Notes: a model not told the origin generated them from the sequence alone. 64,000 nucleotides of DNA from Pseudoalteromonas sp. UG3-2 (GCF_037120705.1 NZ_JAWLJU010000001.1:186001-250000), one strand, 5' to 3'. Positions 41,801 through 48,953 are shown, counted from the stretch's first letter. Made by a program: numbers and translations.

Positions 41801-42653
41801 AACTAAGCGCGGGAGCATCATCAGTAGCGTTAACAGTGATAGGGATGCGTATCTTTTCTCTCGTTGGGTAGGTATCTCTAAGCGGTTCCCCCCAATACAC
41901 AGAGGCGTAAAAAGAGAGCTCTGCACTATTCACCTCAGCGCCATCATGCAGATAGTAGTACCTGCCCGAAGTTAAATTTGCATAAGTGTACTCACCAAAG
42001 GAACTACTACTTACGCGTTCACTCCTTTGAAGAATACCATCCTCATTCCTATCGTAGTACAGATGGCCTCCCTGCATCTTGGTATCTGGATAAAATCGGA
42101 TTTGCTCCGACAGGCCTTCCGCAGCTGCACCGAAATCAATCAGTCCCTCAACTAGTTGCACTACTCCGCCTTCAGCCACAGATTGAGGGGGCATAGTTAA
42201 TAAAGGTTCAAACTCTTGCGCATCCGTCACTGTTAGAGTGAACGATTTATCCGTCGATTGACCTGAGATTTTGTGCTTAGCAGTAACAGTGAACTGGTAC
42301 TGGTTATTATTATCGCTGTCAGATGGTGACTCAAAATCAGGGCTCTCTATAAAATAGATAGATCCTGAACTGACTCTGAATAAATGAGCATCAACTCCTG
42401 ACAAACTGTATTCAATGTCTTTATAGTCGTCATCATATTGATCTGGTGTGGTCGCCCTTGCATTAACAGAATTCGATGAATTCTCTGTTTGCTCTTGCTC
42501 TGAAGAAACACTATCGCTAAACACAGGCTTTGTTGGCGATACATCTGCCAGAACCATGGGGCTTTGCAGCGCCACCCCACCCAATAAAGCGGCCTGGATA
42601 TGCCGGGCTAATTTACTTTTTTTACTTATGCTTTTATCACTAACAGACATCAA
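29853..42653 (-). CDS. Giant secreted repeat protein (4266 residues) with internal GlyGly-CTERM and C-terminal beta-barrel
   Basis: A single 12.8-kb frame. Order: signal peptide (1-36, ending MVLADV); cadherin/VCBS-like and large N-terminal region (about 40-1010); about a dozen bacterial Ig-like repeats of 90-100 residues, several starting APxG or IDTQAP (about 1010-2410); tandem-95/cadherin-type repeats with AVNDAPV borders and DxD calcium-type sites (about 2410-3380); a Calx-beta-like domain (about 3440-3560); an acidic calcium stretch DSDGDMIPDELEG/DSDNDGIPDYLDG (about 3650-3680); a choice-of-anchor U-like domain (about 3700-3860, CPPPGSNEWRDGLNEGDWC); two more tandem-95 repeats; GlyGly-CTERM-like tail (4045-4065: SSGSLGG, hydrophobic, RRR); a second signal-like segment ending APALA-D (4087/4088); and an OmpA/OmpW-like barrel to the final Phe. 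Probably a calcium-stiffened adhesin. No own type I secretion genes are near. Confidence 0.93.
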   Translation of the reverse strand: MMSVSDKSISKKSKLARHIQAALLGGVALQSPMVLADVSPTKPVFSDSVSSEQEQTENSSNSVNARATTPDQYDDDYKDIEYSLSGVDAHLFRVSSGSIYFIESPDFESPSDSDNNNQYQFTVTAKHKISGQSTDKSFTLTVTDAQEFEPLLTMPPQSVAEGGVVQLVEGLIDFGAAAEGLSEQIRFYPDTKMQGGHLYYDRNEDGILQRSERVSSSSFGEYTYANLTSGRYYYLHDGAEVNSAELSFYASVYWGEPLRDTYPTREKIRIPITVNATDDAPALSSKVYAQSIALTSDMLKGSELVIKPDILGNTYASYFLNDKVHFYKFDGSRWSPIGSHDVNGGSVHDAQLLFSSDNSPVFAFLSMHSNGDAVVDVYKFDVTQTQLLKLGPELDSANAYNVHTSLGKTFGFTIDKQDDIYLLFHSRQTTHGRIVKYSDLAGWQDEFLFTAPFSTGSSGWSGDKPMDGYFKLNLAKVGEVLAYGSAGYQGTENAMSYYAYRSHKIVDGELVSLSGRGGSSSNSTTGQYEFDIKVNPDVQDFHYSYFSRRVSSPDKLNIMHRHYAADKSVLLQLGQTVTSTFSATILGSYSQYSVEVASGNQGNSRIIVSSVVDEQFQTLYEFEVPFEVNAHPELSVNSKDDLSIYLRGQDSSLFPQQHLEIVSFDRGTAQQKQIKQSGSASLLLPNYTIEDPDDTEVSLSLEVSPANAGAFKLPENIADFGLGITRDDSNGSLQITGSIADINQIINKIAFMPVAGYVGQAAIKVDLSNNGNTHNVVNISGTIVDANSAPQRVKNETIAVGEGESVTILNSQLEFTDTDDSASELTYTVQSLPEFGELYLDANQNDVLESNEKLAAGSQFTQADIDNQLLSYTHLGAEQSSDNLILTLEDGLEDGVSPISNITVPFAVTGKDDPATDIRLSLTEVNQSAMLYNNVFATIAVTDADSASHTFKFFSVSDGLCNDTVFAGLTADGYNLSSSSVLAPGLNQICVEATGSQSSFRKIVTLNVINNLPEVAPEKPSLSSGSDKGVSNSDNITSVTRPQFTGTASPGAMIQLSSDLAGVIGTAVADSQGYWSITPANDLNSGTHTITASVMNGQVSGTPSSPLVVVIDTSAPNIGSQATVKLAGHSGSGSAIGNSQRPTFEGKVPGADYVKLTLKSRDGQVIRELGTANVDEQGNWLLSVTENIPHGEYLIDAVVFDNAGNSENYNALVLSIDTLAPAGFNSAFAASSYHATSAALASFNISNAEVGSKYSYTITSRNGGTAVTGSGTIESATQTISPVDLRGLNDGELILSVTLTDVAGNTSAAQTSFARLDSGAPGIATFRASLAKLNKDGTAVVDIVLAEPSDDFDISDLEAAGGTLTGFTKLSPTVYQVTYVPAVNSSTAGSLKIKAGAFTDAAGNTNTAAPVLNFGIDTQAPNQPNVVVSGAAFNAVTIKDGLFRLLGAEQGATYEWTMQSLSGRGAINTADQVIRFDSDSHGIQNMNDGTLSLSVTVVDDYGNESLPFTQDIVYENVKPTLQIIAPEGVSGKEPVSLEFVVSEEVTGFEQSDLQSSAGSFQNFQALGNNRYSAKYVAASQASGAVTVSVADGAFKDKAGNKVAATDQQFEVDTLAPAGHSVAMNMSQYHGQTVGSANFSFANAEVGANYTYTLTSSGGGRISGSGTINSATDTVNIVDMHNLKDGALSLNVVVTDTAGNVASAVVDSAKLDTIAPQVQAITSSKTAINASETSVITITLSEASGDFSMASLSVSGGELSGFAALNGSATDYQVSFTPTAGTEATGTVTVKANTFNDTAGNANTAAKSVDLNIDTQAPTGYAVTLDKDVYNSSASTIRFDLSGGEAGATYAYTMSSDGHSISGTGTLDSAQQQIVITDIENLNDGPLSLSVTLTDKAGNAGVAATDTATLDTMAPNGHDVTLDQQTYNLANRDAASFSFSGAEVGATYAYTLTSTGGGELTSTETITSANQQVNIANLSQLKDGTLSLSVVLTDSAGNAAQALVKQATLDATAPTITTLSASQTALKAGETSVITIGLSEAVSDFNKALLNVAGGTVSELEQISDTSYRTAFTPSENSQVAGTIAIAAGKFNDAAGNPNLASDTLTLNIDTQAPGNHSVAFGAPYYHGTNANAASITLGDAEVGSRYHYVISSAQGGLPVSAQGDVTESNQTISGINLGNLNDGQLNATVTLTDPAGNVSEVASATAILDTAAPQVVSLTSNDLALKVGEQALITIVLSEPSEDFILEDISASSGNLNELKALNATTYQATFTPDENAQGEVTISIAAGVFNDVAGNANTAAQPLVLSLDTTAPSGQSVSIDQALINRDNETAMSFILNGLEGKGMLTYQVSDGTTSVGSQSPISITAATQSVTGIDVSALAEGRLILTVVVFDEANNAGEPITASVTKKYNVAPVLSGAPLRTVNEDAEYVFEPELTDPDSDDTHTFVISNKPDWASFDEQTGKLSGTPSDEYVGNYEQIVITVNDGKAEHALPAFNIEVVNTNDAPMAQDFSFILDEAEQLVIASQQGLLSTATDDDLDSEDSLSAVVVGEPQFGTLLLSADGSFTYSHDGSENHSDSFTYQVKDAAGELSQTRTVALTIDPQADAPVTLDDTLALTEDMPNTIDLLENDSDAENDMVAASTAVVTEPQLGSYTITNGKLTYTPNENATGEDTLTYTVKDAAGNTSKAATLTISIAAVNDQPVAKGATLTVEEDTPSDELDVRTLSSDIEDTHPQGEVALSGLPTKGVVTVNQESGKLVYTPNANATGSDAFSYTIADSEGLVSEPVEVIVNIGAINDRPVADGDSVTLNEDETGTLNILNNDTDVEDQGFNGANVMLEDQGNGAGAYELADVTVLAEGQLEITPKADVNGSFSFTYTLMDSEGLSSEPATVSVAITAVNDAPVAVDNTAQLEEEGSYEVNVLGDDYDVDGNDQLDPASVTVVAQPQSGQVTVSPSGAIVYVPNANFNGLDTFTYTVKDTAGAVSNEALVTMTVMPVNDAPVAEAQVLNVDEDGSVLITLTASDIDADALTYQIVQGVNSGTLTQQSDNSWLYTPDTDFNGKDSLQFVAFDGQEESTAAQVTLNVIAVNDAPVLIGTPATSVDQDNAYRFTPDASDLDDDSLTFSIKNQPAWASFDAQSGTLSGTPSRDDVGQYTNIVISVSDGELTTSLPAFAIEVGYVNAKPVAQAMQVFVDEDASTSFSAPVSDPDQDSLSITITQQPAHGLLSVQGTLFSYIPSNNFNGLDSFSYVVNDGEMNSDEAQVSIKVNAVNDKPLAQSDAFSFSEVASSYRLDVLENDSDVDAGDTLNLIGASATIGTVSISDGQLVYQPQASSQDIAVVTYVLSDAAGARAQATATVEITASNVIDAPTLNVPEDLNVDATGLFTKVDLGTASAFDGNGNPLAVSLVDGMTVFAPGLHEVYWKATDNNDQSTAKKQSIAVNPLVSLSKDSQIAEEQSHTVEVFLNGPAPSYPVTVPYTVSGSADGNDHDLLDGEVVIESGTEASITFNVFADGKVEGNESIVITLADTLNKSAKSSSTVTIVEENVAPSISVDASQSGESRTLILQNGEPVVVSASPSDANPQDSVTLSWEAAEAQMKNLSFAAERFEFDPSVLAAGIYKLSVTATDDGTPSLSSTQDIYLEVVDSLPQLGSEDSDGDMIPDELEGFADSDNDGIPDYLDGNGDCNVIPGQLKDASQYLVEGEPGVCLRKGVTVAQNSTGGAQLIEDELPGDSEATNIGGVFDFIATGLPKAGDVYGIVIPQRKPIPVNAIYRKFRDGEWVNFVTTGGNAILSATGEPGYCPPPGSNEWRDGLNEGDWCVQLKIVDGGPNDDDGIANRSIVDPGGIAVLMSDNTQPEAQGDNLVVNVGLPVFINVLENDSDADGDALTITGASADFGDVEILDNQLRYTPPVDYVGTATITYSIADGQGGTSSAIVTVELVVNAAPLTQLDTASTNDKATVTLDVLANDTDPDGDALTLISAIATHGKAEVNFDGTLRYEPKLGFNGEDIVTYEVKDAKGATSKGVAKIKVTAHQVATAENQSSGSLGGLLLIMVSTLILRRRKSALPAYAVVSASCLVSAPALADAWRIQATLGQAKANSQFSALPAGTQVSNVDESSQSWSAGAFYQLMPKWYAGLRYIDLGQGRVTLSGSTLKPDSWHQSVSRVAPVLPEGFALQTGLEVVRFGKVHAELFLGAYNWDYQVNSTLNGRHFVQYEQKGTSAYFGGAVGYQLSDSTALTLSYSHYRLSANRIGEVAAGMEVRF
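30459..30521 (-). other. Internal GlyGly-CTERM-like sorting signal of the giant protein
   Basis: Codons 4045-4065 encode SSGSLGG, a hydrophobic helix of about ten residues and RRRK. This is the form of the rhombosortase-processed tail, which normally ends a protein. Here it is followed by 201 more residues in frame (a signal-peptide-like stretch and a beta-barrel). Confidence 0.6.
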
Positions 42654-43417
42654 ACTACCTACTTAAACTTAATTTTAAAATACCTTGCCCGGCCAAATAT
42701 CCACCTGACCTAACTGCTGTATGACTATGGGTGAGCATCGCACAGCCTAAAATTGGGAATGTTATTGGGAATGTTATATTGAACCACTGCAGTTCTGGTG
42801 CACACATTTTTTATCTGCTCAGAGTTAACTGGAAGCCAATTTGGTGAACCAACTATTTACCTAACTCCACAACCAGAAACACGGCGCTTGTATCACCCGA
42901 CTAAAGGTAACCTGGACGCTCAGGATTCTTATACTTTTCTTTGCTTTAAAATTATTGCGATTATATACTTAAAAAGAAAAGGTAAGAACTGTTTTTTATA
43001 TATATCAGCTACTAAGAAAAACCAATCACACTTACTACTGATATTTTCACACAATAAAAAAATAAAAAATGTACTTTTAACTTTCCTCACACTGTAATTG
43101 TATAAAAAATTGTTAAATCAAAACCATTACACGAGATTACACGCAAATAAAATTCAACTAGTACTGCGTTTGTGGCTCGCCAAATGTGCAATATTTAGGG
43201 TATAAGAATAAGGAATATCGGTGGCTGGATTGCAAGCTTAATCTATCACTGGAGTAACGCATCTCGGAGGCCTACGGGGAAAAGGTTTGATCGCTGAAGC
43301 CACCAAATGCTAGTTTGGAGCACCCTCAGCTTGCATTTGGTAAGGTAAACATATCAGTTTGCCTATCGCTTTTAAGCGGCTAGTGGCGCCTTACAACACC
43401 ACTAGCCATTGCCATCA
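42654..43417. other. Long A+T-rich spacer upstream of the giant gene
   Basis: About 760 bases without a convincing gene; a plus-strand frame at 42798-43097 has low-complexity, Lys/Leu-rich content and no ribosome site. A 12-base unit ATTGGGAATGTT is repeated directly at 42752-42763 and 42764-42775. The promoter of the giant gene should lie here. Near 43378 a stem-loop follows the TonB receptor gene. No GACACCCAC motif is present. Confidence 0.5.
43378..43407 (-). terminator. Stem-loop after the TonB receptor gene
   Basis: GGCTAGTGG and CCACTAGCC form a perfect 9-base-pair stem with a 12-base loop, beginning 11 bases after the stop. No T-tract follows on the minus strand, so it may be a weak or Rho-assisted terminator or an mRNA-protecting hairpin. 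Confidence 0.5.
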
Positions 43418-45832
43418 TTAGAATTGGTAATTAAAACTCAACTTAGCGTTGCGCTCATTACCAGGCAGCCCACCTAGGAACATGGCTTTACTGTAATAAC
43501 GTTCATCACCTAGGTTTTCAATATTCAGCTGAATATTATACTGCTCGGTGGCAAACTTCACCGCGGCATCCCAGCGCGCATAACCATCGATGGTGGCCGT
43601 TGGTAAACCAAATGCTTTTGAGTTGATGGAGCGCTCACTTTCGTAATTTAAGCCAACACTGTATTCAATGGTGCCTGCAAGCGCGTCTACGGGTTGCATG
43701 TAACGCACCCAAGTGCTGGCAAACTTTTGCGGCACGCCTTTCTTTTGACCCGAGCGAGTGTTGCTCCGAATTTCAATGGCATCTTGATAAGTGGCGTTGA
43801 TATTTACACTAAAGCGCTCGCTTAATGCCATGTTTAAGTCAAGTTCCACCCCTTTTGATTCGTCTTCGTCATCAAAAAAGAAGCGTGGCACACTGACGTT
43901 ATACTCAGGTCCTGGTTTATCACTGTATTCAGGGTTGGCATACATTAAGTTGGTGCGCTTGGTTTCAAACCAAACAATTGAACCTAGCAAGTCTTCATCA
44001 AACGCCGTAAAACGCACACCAATGTCTAGTGTTTCAGACTCTGAGTCTGGGCGGTTTTTGCGGTTGCTGTCTGACTCATCAACCAAACTTCCTAAAATAC
44101 CATAGGCGGTACGCCCTTTTGCAACGTTCACAAATGCCGCTAGGTTAGGTACCAACTGGTAGTTTAAACCGAGATTGTAAGTAAAGCCGGCATCATCAGT
44201 GTCCAGAGCTTTACCCTCTTCAGGTGCACGGTCAGAACCTAAGTGCTGATACGTTTGTTCCACCGTTGAGTAAGCAGCACCGACTCGAGCGGTCAATGCG
44301 TCGCTAAGATAAACCACCTCTTGCGCACTGATACCATAGGCGGTTAAGTTTTTATCGTAGTTGCTTCGTAAAGATGGGTCATAATCCATAAACTCAGCCG
44401 TTGGCCAATTCGGTTCACGAATATCAAGGATATACGGGATTTCACCATTGCCGTCACCGTCGTAGGCCGACCAACTCTTTAAGCGCATATCGCGGTTTTC
44501 GTAATTAACACTAACTAAGTGCTCACCATGAACAGTATCTAGATCCCAAGTAAGTTGTAGATCGGCAAAGTACTGCCAGCTTGACTCACTGGCCACCTGG
44601 CGACGATACTCCTGACGACGTGCAGCGAATGGATACAAGGTATCGTCGACAACTAAAGGCGCTCTTGGGTCGGCATTGATCACACCACGGCGCTCCCAGT
44701 AGACATAATTGTAAGCACCGGTTTGACGCACAAAGTCTGAGTCATAGCTGCGCCATAATAGCTGCTGAGTTAGCTTCGAGTTCCTATCAATATACCAATC
44801 ATGACGCAGTTTAATCCGCGCTTCTTGCCCTTCATTAGGGCGAGAAAGTGGAGAGATAAGGCTGCCATCGCCTAAATCGAACGGCTTTAGACCATCACTG
44901 GCAGTAATGGATGCTGCTAATTGCGCCCGTTGCTCAGCCGTTAGTTGCACACCAAGAAAGCGCTGACTTTCCTCATCGAATTGGGGGTCATTGGGTAATA
45001 AGTCAGCCGTCACAGCCCCTGGCTCACTGGCAATACTGTCCCAGTTTAAGATCCGTACCGGATCCCCCACTGAGTCTATTTGCTGAGCATCATCAATGTA
45101 GGCTGAAGAAAGCAATAGCGTGTGGTCGTTATTAACATCAAAATGCAAACTGGCGTAAATTTCATCACGCTCTGACGCTAAATCACGGTAACCATCACTG
45201 CGCTCATGATTGGCAACCAGTCGATATGCGAGTTTATCGTTTAGAGCATCAGTAACATCTACACTGACACCATAAGTATTCCATGCACCGATTTTACCAC
45301 TGAGCTCTACCGCACGTTCAAACTGTGGCTTTTTCTCAACTAGGTTCACCACACCACCTGCAGCCCCGATACCATATAAGCCGGTGGCTGGGCCTTTAAG
45401 TACTTCGATGCTCGCAATGTTGGTTAGTGAACGAGTTGGATTAAAGCTGTTGCCTAAGTCCGCACCACCATACATACCATCGTAAGTGTAGTTCACCCCT
45501 AAACCACGTAAGATCAGGGTATCGCCTACGCCATAGTTATTCCCTGCTTGCGATAAGCCACTAATATTCCGTAAAGCAGATTGCAATGTGGCCGCACTTT
45601 GAGAAGCCAATAGCTCCTTATCCACTACTACCACCGCGGCAGGGGTTTGCATCAAGTCCATATTTGACTTGGTGGCCGTTCCCGACTGTAGGATAATTTC
45701 ATTGTGTTTTCCGTAAACGCTAATGCGTTCAATTTGATCATCATTAGCGTAACTGACAGCGCTACTGCCGAGCAGGGCCAATTTTACTGCAACACTGGCA
45801 GCAGATAGGATAGAAGCGCGAGAGAATTGCAT
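43418..45832 (-). CDS. TonB-dependent outer-membrane receptor, probably iron-related
   Basis: An 804-residue receptor. Signal peptide about 1-29 (ending AVSYA), a TonB box-like ERISVYG at about 35-41, a plug domain (about 50-175; QTPAAVVVVDKELLASQSAATLQSALRNISGL reduced here to QTPAAVVVVDKELL, then TLILRGLGVNYTYDG, IEVLKGPATGLYGIGAAGG) and a 22-strand barrel ending in the usual aromatic F (ERNAKLSFNYQF). The plug pattern is that of siderophore receptors of the FecA/FhuA group without the N-terminal signalling domain. A Fur-like box lies about 95 bases upstream of the start. Substrate unknown. Confidence 0.9.
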   Translation of the reverse strand: MQFSRASILSAASVAVKLALLGSSAVSYANDDQIERISVYGKHNEIILQSGTATKSNMDLMQTPAAVVVVDKELLASQSAATLQSALRNISGLSQAGNNYGVGDTLILRGLGVNYTYDGMYGGADLGNSFNPTRSLTNIASIEVLKGPATGLYGIGAAGGVVNLVEKKPQFERAVELSGKIGAWNTYGVSVDVTDALNDKLAYRLVANHERSDGYRDLASERDEIYASLHFDVNNDHTLLLSSAYIDDAQQIDSVGDPVRILNWDSIASEPGAVTADLLPNDPQFDEESQRFLGVQLTAEQRAQLAASITASDGLKPFDLGDGSLISPLSRPNEGQEARIKLRHDWYIDRNSKLTQQLLWRSYDSDFVRQTGAYNYVYWERRGVINADPRAPLVVDDTLYPFAARRQEYRRQVASESSWQYFADLQLTWDLDTVHGEHLVSVNYENRDMRLKSWSAYDGDGNGEIPYILDIREPNWPTAEFMDYDPSLRSNYDKNLTAYGISAQEVVYLSDALTARVGAAYSTVEQTYQHLGSDRAPEEGKALDTDDAGFTYNLGLNYQLVPNLAAFVNVAKGRTAYGILGSLVDESDSNRKNRPDSESETLDIGVRFTAFDEDLLGSIVWFETKRTNLMYANPEYSDKPGPEYNVSVPRFFFDDEDESKGVELDLNMALSERFSVNINATYQDAIEIRSNTRSGQKKGVPQKFASTWVRYMQPVDALAGTIEYSVGLNYESERSINSKAFGLPTATIDGYARWDAAVKFATEQYNIQLNIENLGDERYYSKAMFLGGLPGNERNAKLSFNYQF

Positions 45833-45924
45833 GTTTTAACTCCAAACTGCAAACAGGACCTTCATGCCAGAAAGCCCATATAATAAGTTGTTTTCGAGGA
45901 TGCGGAGTCTAGCAATAAAACTGT

Positions 45925-45943
45925 AATGATAACAACTCTCATT
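45925..45943 (-). promoter_or_regulatory. Fur box upstream of the TonB receptor
   Basis: AATGATAACAACTCTCATT matches the 19-base Fur consensus in both outer arms (AATGATAA..., ...CTCATT). It lies about 95 bases before the start of the leftward TonB receptor. Confidence 0.7.
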
Positions 45944-46132
45944 TGCATTTATTATTTGTAACCAGTATTGCTACAGCAAAAACAATGTAAACAGCGACCA
46001 ATGCATGTTTCTATATTGTGCACACTTATAAAAAGCAAAGTTAATATCAATCACCTAAATAACTTCACTTAGCTACTATAAAACCCTAACCACTTTAGCT
46101 TTCTGCTCCATTTTAGTGAACCTCATAACCAG

Positions 46133-46461
46133 GACACCCACCTTAGTTAAAACAAATGGCCATGCCTATTTGCAAGACACCCACTTTTAATGAGACTTCC
46201 TTTACCAGAACCTAATTAACAAGACACCCACTTTATTAATGCAAATCAACTTTGTTTTCATGAAAGACACCCATTTTTTCAAAGCGCATGACTTGGCAAG
46301 ATGATTTTTAACAAGACACCCACTTTATCCATGCCAGTCAACTTCGCTTTCATGAGGGACACCCATTTTTCAAAGCGCATGACTTGGCAAGATGACTTTT
46401 AGCAAGACACCCATGTTTAATGAGGCTTCCTTCTCCATAACCTAATTAACAAGACACCCAC
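46133..46461 (+). repeat. Regular array of eight GACACCCAC/T motifs
   Basis: Motif starts: 46133, 46176, 46223, 46266, 46315, 46358, 46406, 46453, all in the same direction; distances are 43, 47, 43, 49, 43, 48 and 47. The DNA between them is itself repeated: a unit B of 47 bases (46174-46220 and 46404-46450) flanks two copies of a unit A of about 92 bases (46221-46312 and 46313-46403), each A holding two motifs. So the order is B-A-A-B. Located 225 bases before the desulfurase fusion gene. Not CRISPR: the conserved part is about 10 bases and the intervals are not unique. Confidence 0.85.
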
Positions 46462-46685
46462 TATTTCATCTGGCTTCCTCCACCAGCAAAAGAATTTGAT
46501 GTGAAGCCGTTACCGCGTTTACTTGAAAAAACGACTGTCGATTTCAGTTAACACCAAGCATGAAACATTACGAGAGGGCAGTAACTAAGCTTGAAACATA
46601 CCAGTAACTCGATTAATATAACTATAAATAATTACTTATTCCATAAAGTTATATTGGTAATTTTGTTTATTCCTGAGGCACAGTC

Positions 46686-48953
46686 ATGACAGAACAACAC
46701 GCTTTATCGCAAGTCTATTTAGATGCTAATGCGACCACTCCTGTTTTAGATAAAGCGGCTGCAGCCGCCTTAGTGACCATGGAAACACAATTTGGTAACC
46801 CCAGCAGCAGCCACATCACCGGCCTACAAGCAAAACAGCTGATGGAGCGCACTCGAGAAAAAGCGCAGCAAGTGTTGGGTTCTGGGCAAGGTAAGGTGAT
46901 CTTCACCAGTGGCGCCACTGAAGGCATACAAACCGGCATTTTATCGGCGCTGTGTGCAGCTAAAAAACGTCATAGCAATACCAATAAAACAACCATTCTT
47001 TATGGAGCAACCGAGCACAAGGCGGTACCTGAGTCGCTACATCACTGGAATCAAGTATTAGAAATAAACGCTGAGATTAAGGCTATACCGGTAGATAATA
47101 AGGGCAACCTTGACAGAGATTTTATTGCCAAGCACGTACCTAGTGCACTGATGATCTGTACTATGGCAGTAAATAACGAGACCGGTGTTTATCAGGATTT
47201 AAACGCTTTAGAGCAGATTATTAGAAAAAACAACCCTAGTGTATTTTGGCTAGTTGACTGCGTTCAAGCATTAGGAAAGCGGCAACTTAACCTGTCCGCG
47301 ACGACCATTGATTATGCCCCTTTTAGCGGCCATAAACTTTATGCGCCAAAAGGCATTGGTTTTGTCTACATTCGTGACAATGCCCCATTTACCCCTTTTA
47401 TTGCAGGCGGGGGGCAAGAAAACGGTTTACGCTCTGGTACCGAAAACCTGCCAGGTCTTGCAGCATTGGAAGTGATTTTTGATCAGTTACTTGATGACAC
47501 TGACAGTTGTTTTGTCGATGCCGAAACGCTTACCCACTATCGCGAACAATTAGCGACTGCCTTAAGGGATGCTTTTCCTACTATTGTTTTCAACAACTCC
47601 TTTGAAAACAGCGTTCCTACTACCCTAAACTTTGCCATTCCTGGGTTTACGTCAAAAGAAATCATGGACCTATTTGATGCTGCTAATATTCGTGTAAGCT
47701 CTGGCTCGGCGTGTAGTTCAGCCGTAACTCGAAGCTTTGTGTTAGATGCCATGGGATTGCCCGTATGGCAAAGTGAAGCCGCTATTCGCATGTCATTTGG
47801 ACCGGCGACCACGGCCAAGGAAATCGCTACTGCCTGCGAGCGCATAGCCTATTGCGCCAAAGCATTAGGCCACAGTTGTTTACTGCAAAATGACCATGAA
47901 ATAAGTGAAAAAACCGTATTAGATGGTTTAATGCAGTTTAAAGTAGGCGGCGCATGCTGTTGGCTATTTGCAGACAGCATCAGCAAAACGGCTGTGGTTA
48001 TTGACCCTTTGCCTGAGCTCGTTGAGCGCATCAATACTCTATTAAAGTGTCAGCAATATACTCTTGTAGCTGCACTAGACACCCATGGTCATGCCGATCA
48101 CCAATCCAGCGCCTGCAAACTAAACAGCAAACAACAAGCGTGCGATCATTTAGGCAGGCCTGTTACAACCGATACCATAAAACATCAAGGGCATACCTTG
48201 CCAACCATTCAGATTGGCGACTACACCTTGGCAAAAGTAGCCACACCAGGTCATACCGATGACAGCGTTAGTTTCTTATTGCTGGACAACCAATCAGAGC
48301 CAGCAACGATAAAGTTTGCTTTTTGCGGCGACTTAATCTTAATGGCTGCATTGGGCCGCACTAACTTCGCCACTAGCTCATCCTCAGACATGTACCATAG
48401 TTTACAGCTATTAGGTGAGCTGATTGCAACTGACACCCTGCTTTGCCCAAGCCATGATTATAACAATGAGTTTGTAACCACCATCGCAGCAGAATGCCAG
48501 CGCAATGTTATTTTAAATGAGGTTATGACAGGCACGATCACCAACGCTGAATTTTGCGATAAAAAAGTGCTTATAGATAAGCAATTAAATGACCATCAAG
48601 GCAGTGAAATAATATGTGGTGCCACACTTTGCGGCCAAGAGCAATTTGTTCTCAAAGAATACAATGCCGCCAGTTTAGTCAAACAAGCCGCTCAGGACGA
48701 TAACTTAATGCTTATTGACATTCGCGAGCCCCATGAGTATGCCCTTAATCATGCGCAGGAGTTTGACCAAAATGTGCCACTAACCCGGTTGGTAGATTTT
48801 ATTGCCAAACAAAACCATGACAAGGATCAGACCATGGTACTTGCCTGTCGCAGCGGAAGTCGTTCGAAGCTTGCTGCACAAGCGTTAGCAAGGTTGGGCT
48901 TTCACAATATCGGACATTTAAAAGGAGGTTATGCATTAGCAAACCTATCCTAA
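46686..48953 (+). CDS. Three-domain sulfur enzyme: cysteine desulfurase + metallo-beta-lactamase + rhodanese
   Basis: A 755-residue fusion. Residues 8-395 are a class V aminotransferase-fold cysteine desulfurase of the NifS/IscS type: PLP lysine K217 in SGHKLYAPKG, persulfide cysteine C343 in SSGSACSS, HxxVN region intact. Residues about 405-600 are a metallo-beta-lactamase fold like persulfide dioxygenase/glyoxalase II: THGHADH (H467, H469, D471, H472), PGHTDD (H523), FCGD (D549), PSHDY (H590). Residues about 660-755 are a rhodanese with loop CRSGSRS (C721). Likely flow: sulfur taken from cysteine, held as persulfide, then oxidised or passed on. It stands alone between two Fur-linked TonB receptors. 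Start supported by GAGG 9 bases upstream. Confidence 0.92.
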   Translation: MTEQHALSQVYLDANATTPVLDKAAAAALVTMETQFGNPSSSHITGLQAKQLMERTREKAQQVLGSGQGKVIFTSGATEGIQTGILSALCAAKKRHSNTNKTTILYGATEHKAVPESLHHWNQVLEINAEIKAIPVDNKGNLDRDFIAKHVPSALMICTMAVNNETGVYQDLNALEQIIRKNNPSVFWLVDCVQALGKRQLNLSATTIDYAPFSGHKLYAPKGIGFVYIRDNAPFTPFIAGGGQENGLRSGTENLPGLAALEVIFDQLLDDTDSCFVDAETLTHYREQLATALRDAFPTIVFNNSFENSVPTTLNFAIPGFTSKEIMDLFDAANIRVSSGSACSSAVTRSFVLDAMGLPVWQSEAAIRMSFGPATTAKEIATACERIAYCAKALGHSCLLQNDHEISEKTVLDGLMQFKVGGACCWLFADSISKTAVVIDPLPELVERINTLLKCQQYTLVAALDTHGHADHQSSACKLNSKQQACDHLGRPVTTDTIKHQGHTLPTIQIGDYTLAKVATPGHTDDSVSFLLLDNQSEPATIKFAFCGDLILMAALGRTNFATSSSSDMYHSLQLLGELIATDTLLCPSHDYNNEFVTTIAAECQRNVILNEVMTGTITNAEFCDKKVLIDKQLNDHQGSEIICGATLCGQEQFVLKEYNAASLVKQAAQDDNLMLIDIREPHEYALNHAQEFDQNVPLTRLVDFIAKQNHDKDQTMVLACRSGSRSKLAAQALARLGFHNIGHLKGGYALANLS

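Noticed and set aside
30979..42666. Many plus-strand ORFs opposite the giant gene
   Set aside because: They are shadows of the repeat-coding strand; their composition mirrors the reverse of the Thr/Asp/Val-rich repeats and they have no ribosome sites.
42798..43097. A 99-codon ORF upstream of the giant gene
   Set aside because: Low-complexity Lys/Leu/Phe content in A+T-rich DNA, no ribosome site, no recognisable pattern.
46133..46461. CRISPR-like look of the regular array
   Set aside because: The conserved part is only about 10 bases and the intervals are copies of one another, not unique spacers. No cas gene is in the window.
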